DNA of 6,101 bases, taken from the NCBI GenBank assembly GCA_016844625.1, contig JAERMN010000212.1:1-6101 (forward strand), written 5' to 3'. Both the position numbers and the translations under genes were made by a program. The notes below the pieces were generated by a model, which was given only the letters and a program-made list of their open reading frames with translations, ran no database searches and was not told where the DNA came from. Below are positions 5,102-6,101 of this stretch, piece after piece. This stretch comes from Deltaproteobacteria bacterium (GTDB taxonomy: Bacteria > Desulfobacterota > Binatia > UBA9968). Numbering within the stretch: the first letter of the stretch is position 1; every line of letters begins with the position of its first letter.

Positions 5102-5914
5102 CTACAAATTCGCAGCTAGAAACTGGCCAATGATTCGATGCGCTGCGTCGGGGTTGGTCATGAAGTAGTTGTGCGCTTCGTTGGGGATAACAGCGTACTG
5201 ACCGTTCGGCAGTTCTTTGGCTAATGCTTCTGACGTGACGCGGTGCGATGAGCCTGTCGCCGAGCCGTGGTCTTGGTCGCCGACGATGACGAGCGTCGGA
5301 TGCTTGATTTCTTTTACTCGCGCGCTCAAATCGCAGGCCTGCCGAGCTACGACGTGACGGAGATAGTCTTCGAGGGGTGGCAGGTTGTTCATTCGAATCG
5401 TGAGAAAATGTTCGACGCGCTCCGGATGCTGCTTGATGTACTCTGGTGTCCAGCCGACTTCGAGAGTGTGCTCGCGGACGTACTTCTCGTAACCCCACTC
5501 GACCATCTCTTTGCACATCTTGAACGGAATCGGCGGCGCGCCGGGAACACCAGGGCCAACCGAGGCGACGATAAGGTTCTTGACCTTCTCCGGATATCTG
5601 AGCGCCATTAGCATCGCGACTCGACCGCCCATCGAGTGTCCGAGCAGGACCGCCGGCCCGGCGTTCAATTGATCCAGGATCGCCGCCGCATCGTCGACAA
5701 AATCTTCGCAGAAGTATCGTGTTGCCGGCTTACTCGATTTTCCCGTGCCGCGATAATCATGGGTGATGACCATATGATCGCGGGAAAACTCCGGCACTTG
5801 AAAAGTGTTCCAAATATCGCCGGCGCAAGCGGTTTCGCTGAAGAATAAGAACGGAGCTCCGCTGCCTTGGGTTTCGTAGTGAACGTCGATGTCGCTGTGG
5901 CTAATGAAAGGCAT
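5102..5914 (-). CDS. Alpha/beta-fold hydrolase (enol-lactonase/esterase-like)
   Basis: The 270-residue protein has a complete alpha/beta-hydrolase triad in order: nucleophile Ser94 in the elbow GHSMGG (92-97), acid most likely Asp215 in VIVGDQDHGSA (209-219), and His248 in PNEAHNYF. THDYRGTGKSSKP (51-63) is the usual segment after strand 4, and a helical lid lies around 125-195. It most resembles 3-oxoadipate enol-lactonase, haloperoxidase or esterase-like hydrolases; the substrate cannot be named. Odd: the HG(x)P-type oxyanion-hole motif expected after the third strand is replaced by PFLFFSETACAGDIW (21-35). The first residues VHYETQGSGAPFLFF are otherwise typical. The ATG at 5914 has only a weak Shine-Dalgarno (TTAAG), with no better start visible. 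It precedes the VOC gene by 114 bp on the same strand. Confidence 0.92.
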   Translation of the reverse strand: MPFISHSDIDVHYETQGSGAPFLFFSETACAGDIWNTFQVPEFSRDHMVITHDYRGTGKSSKPATRYFCEDFVDDAAAILDQLNAGPAVLLGHSMGGRVAMLMALRYPEKVKNLIVASVGPGVPGAPPIPFKMCKEMVEWGYEKYVREHTLEVGWTPEYIKQHPERVEHFLTIRMNNLPPLEDYLRHVVARQACDLSARVKEIKHPTLVIVGDQDHGSATGSSHRVTSEALAKELPNGQYAVIPNEAHNYFMTNPDAAHRIIGQFLAANL

Positions 5915-6101
5915 CTTAAGAGCGCAGTTTCAGTTGCGGTGGAAATTGATTCCGACCAAGGTCGAGAAAGTTCAATGTGACATCGATAACGCGGGATGAT
6001 CGTGAAGTTACGTTTTAGCGCGCCGAATTTCGGTAACACCGTGCCAATCACTGCGTTAGCGCGTCGCCCTTAGTCTGGGACTTTGGGAATCTGGGCGCCG
6101 T
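5915..6101. other. Non-coding region upstream of the hydrolase gene, with short dyads
   Basis: No credible gene is visible in this 187 bp; an overlapping minus-strand frame (5665-6051) lies out of phase with the hydrolase and does not resemble any protein. Three dyads are present: CGACC-AA-GGTCG (5953-5964), CCGAA-T-TTCGG (6023-6033) and CGGT-AAC-ACCG (6031-6041), the last two sharing CGG. They could be operators for the hydrolase gene, but I see no clear promoter boxes. Confidence 0.35.

Noticed and set aside
5076..5516. 146-codon minus-strand frame overlapping the hydrolase gene
   Set aside because: Arg/Ser-rich shadow in another frame of the hydrolase, whose triad and full length are intact.
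5665..6051. 128-codon minus-strand frame across the hydrolase start
   Set aside because: Two thirds of it overlaps the hydrolase out of phase and the rest shows no domain; it appears only because the upstream region lacks stops in that frame.

Overview
The window carries part of the chromosome of an uncultured-type, moderately GC-rich bacterium (roughly 55-57% G+C by eye). Shine-Dalgarno sequences are ordinary, TTG starts are used, and there is a near-consensus sigma-70 promoter. An orphan NMT1-like binding protein, a two-domain VOC protein and an enol-lactonase-like hydrolase are the gene types common in soil or sediment lineages once placed around the Deltaproteobacteria (Binatota, Tectomicrobia, Rokubacteria-like). 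That placement is inference from gene content; there is no phylogenetic marker here. I see no rRNA, tRNA, transposase, CRISPR array or phage gene.

Layout: 1-399 (minus) is the N-terminal two thirds of an ECF sigma factor cut by the left edge, with a possible ECF-type promoter just upstream at 413-440. Next is a 239-bp gap that holds only a doubtful 53-codon frame. From 3251 down to 639 four minus-strand genes run head to tail: a PPOX/FMN-binding split-barrel protein, a YqgE/AlgH-family protein with an apparent signal peptide, a small cupin, and an NMT1/type-2 periplasmic-binding-fold protein without a signal peptide. Between the last two lies a 9-bp tandem repeat. Between the PPOX and YqgE genes lies about 180 bp that stays open in frame but contains a strong palindrome.

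Divergent from this cluster, at 3401 (plus), is a stand-alone Lon substrate-binding-domain protein behind a TTGACC-17 bp-TATAAC promoter. It converges on a minus-strand two-domain VOC protein (4178-4987). The gap between them is filled by a heptamer repeat array in inverted orientation that could fold into a long imperfect hairpin. The VOC gene has its own promoter (TTGACA-18 bp-TACAAC) and lies downstream of a minus-strand alpha/beta hydrolase (5102-5914). The last 187 bp is non-coding, with short dyads.

Functionally the window looks like ordinary chromosome: stress or envelope regulation (ECF sigma, YqgE, Lon-N protein) beside small-molecule enzymes (PPOX, cupin, VOC, hydrolase). I did not find a clear new multi-gene system. 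The items most worth a second look are the two intergenic repeat types, the stop codon formed by repeat sequence, the secreted YqgE form, the signal-less binding protein, and active-site substitutions in the VOC protein and the hydrolase.
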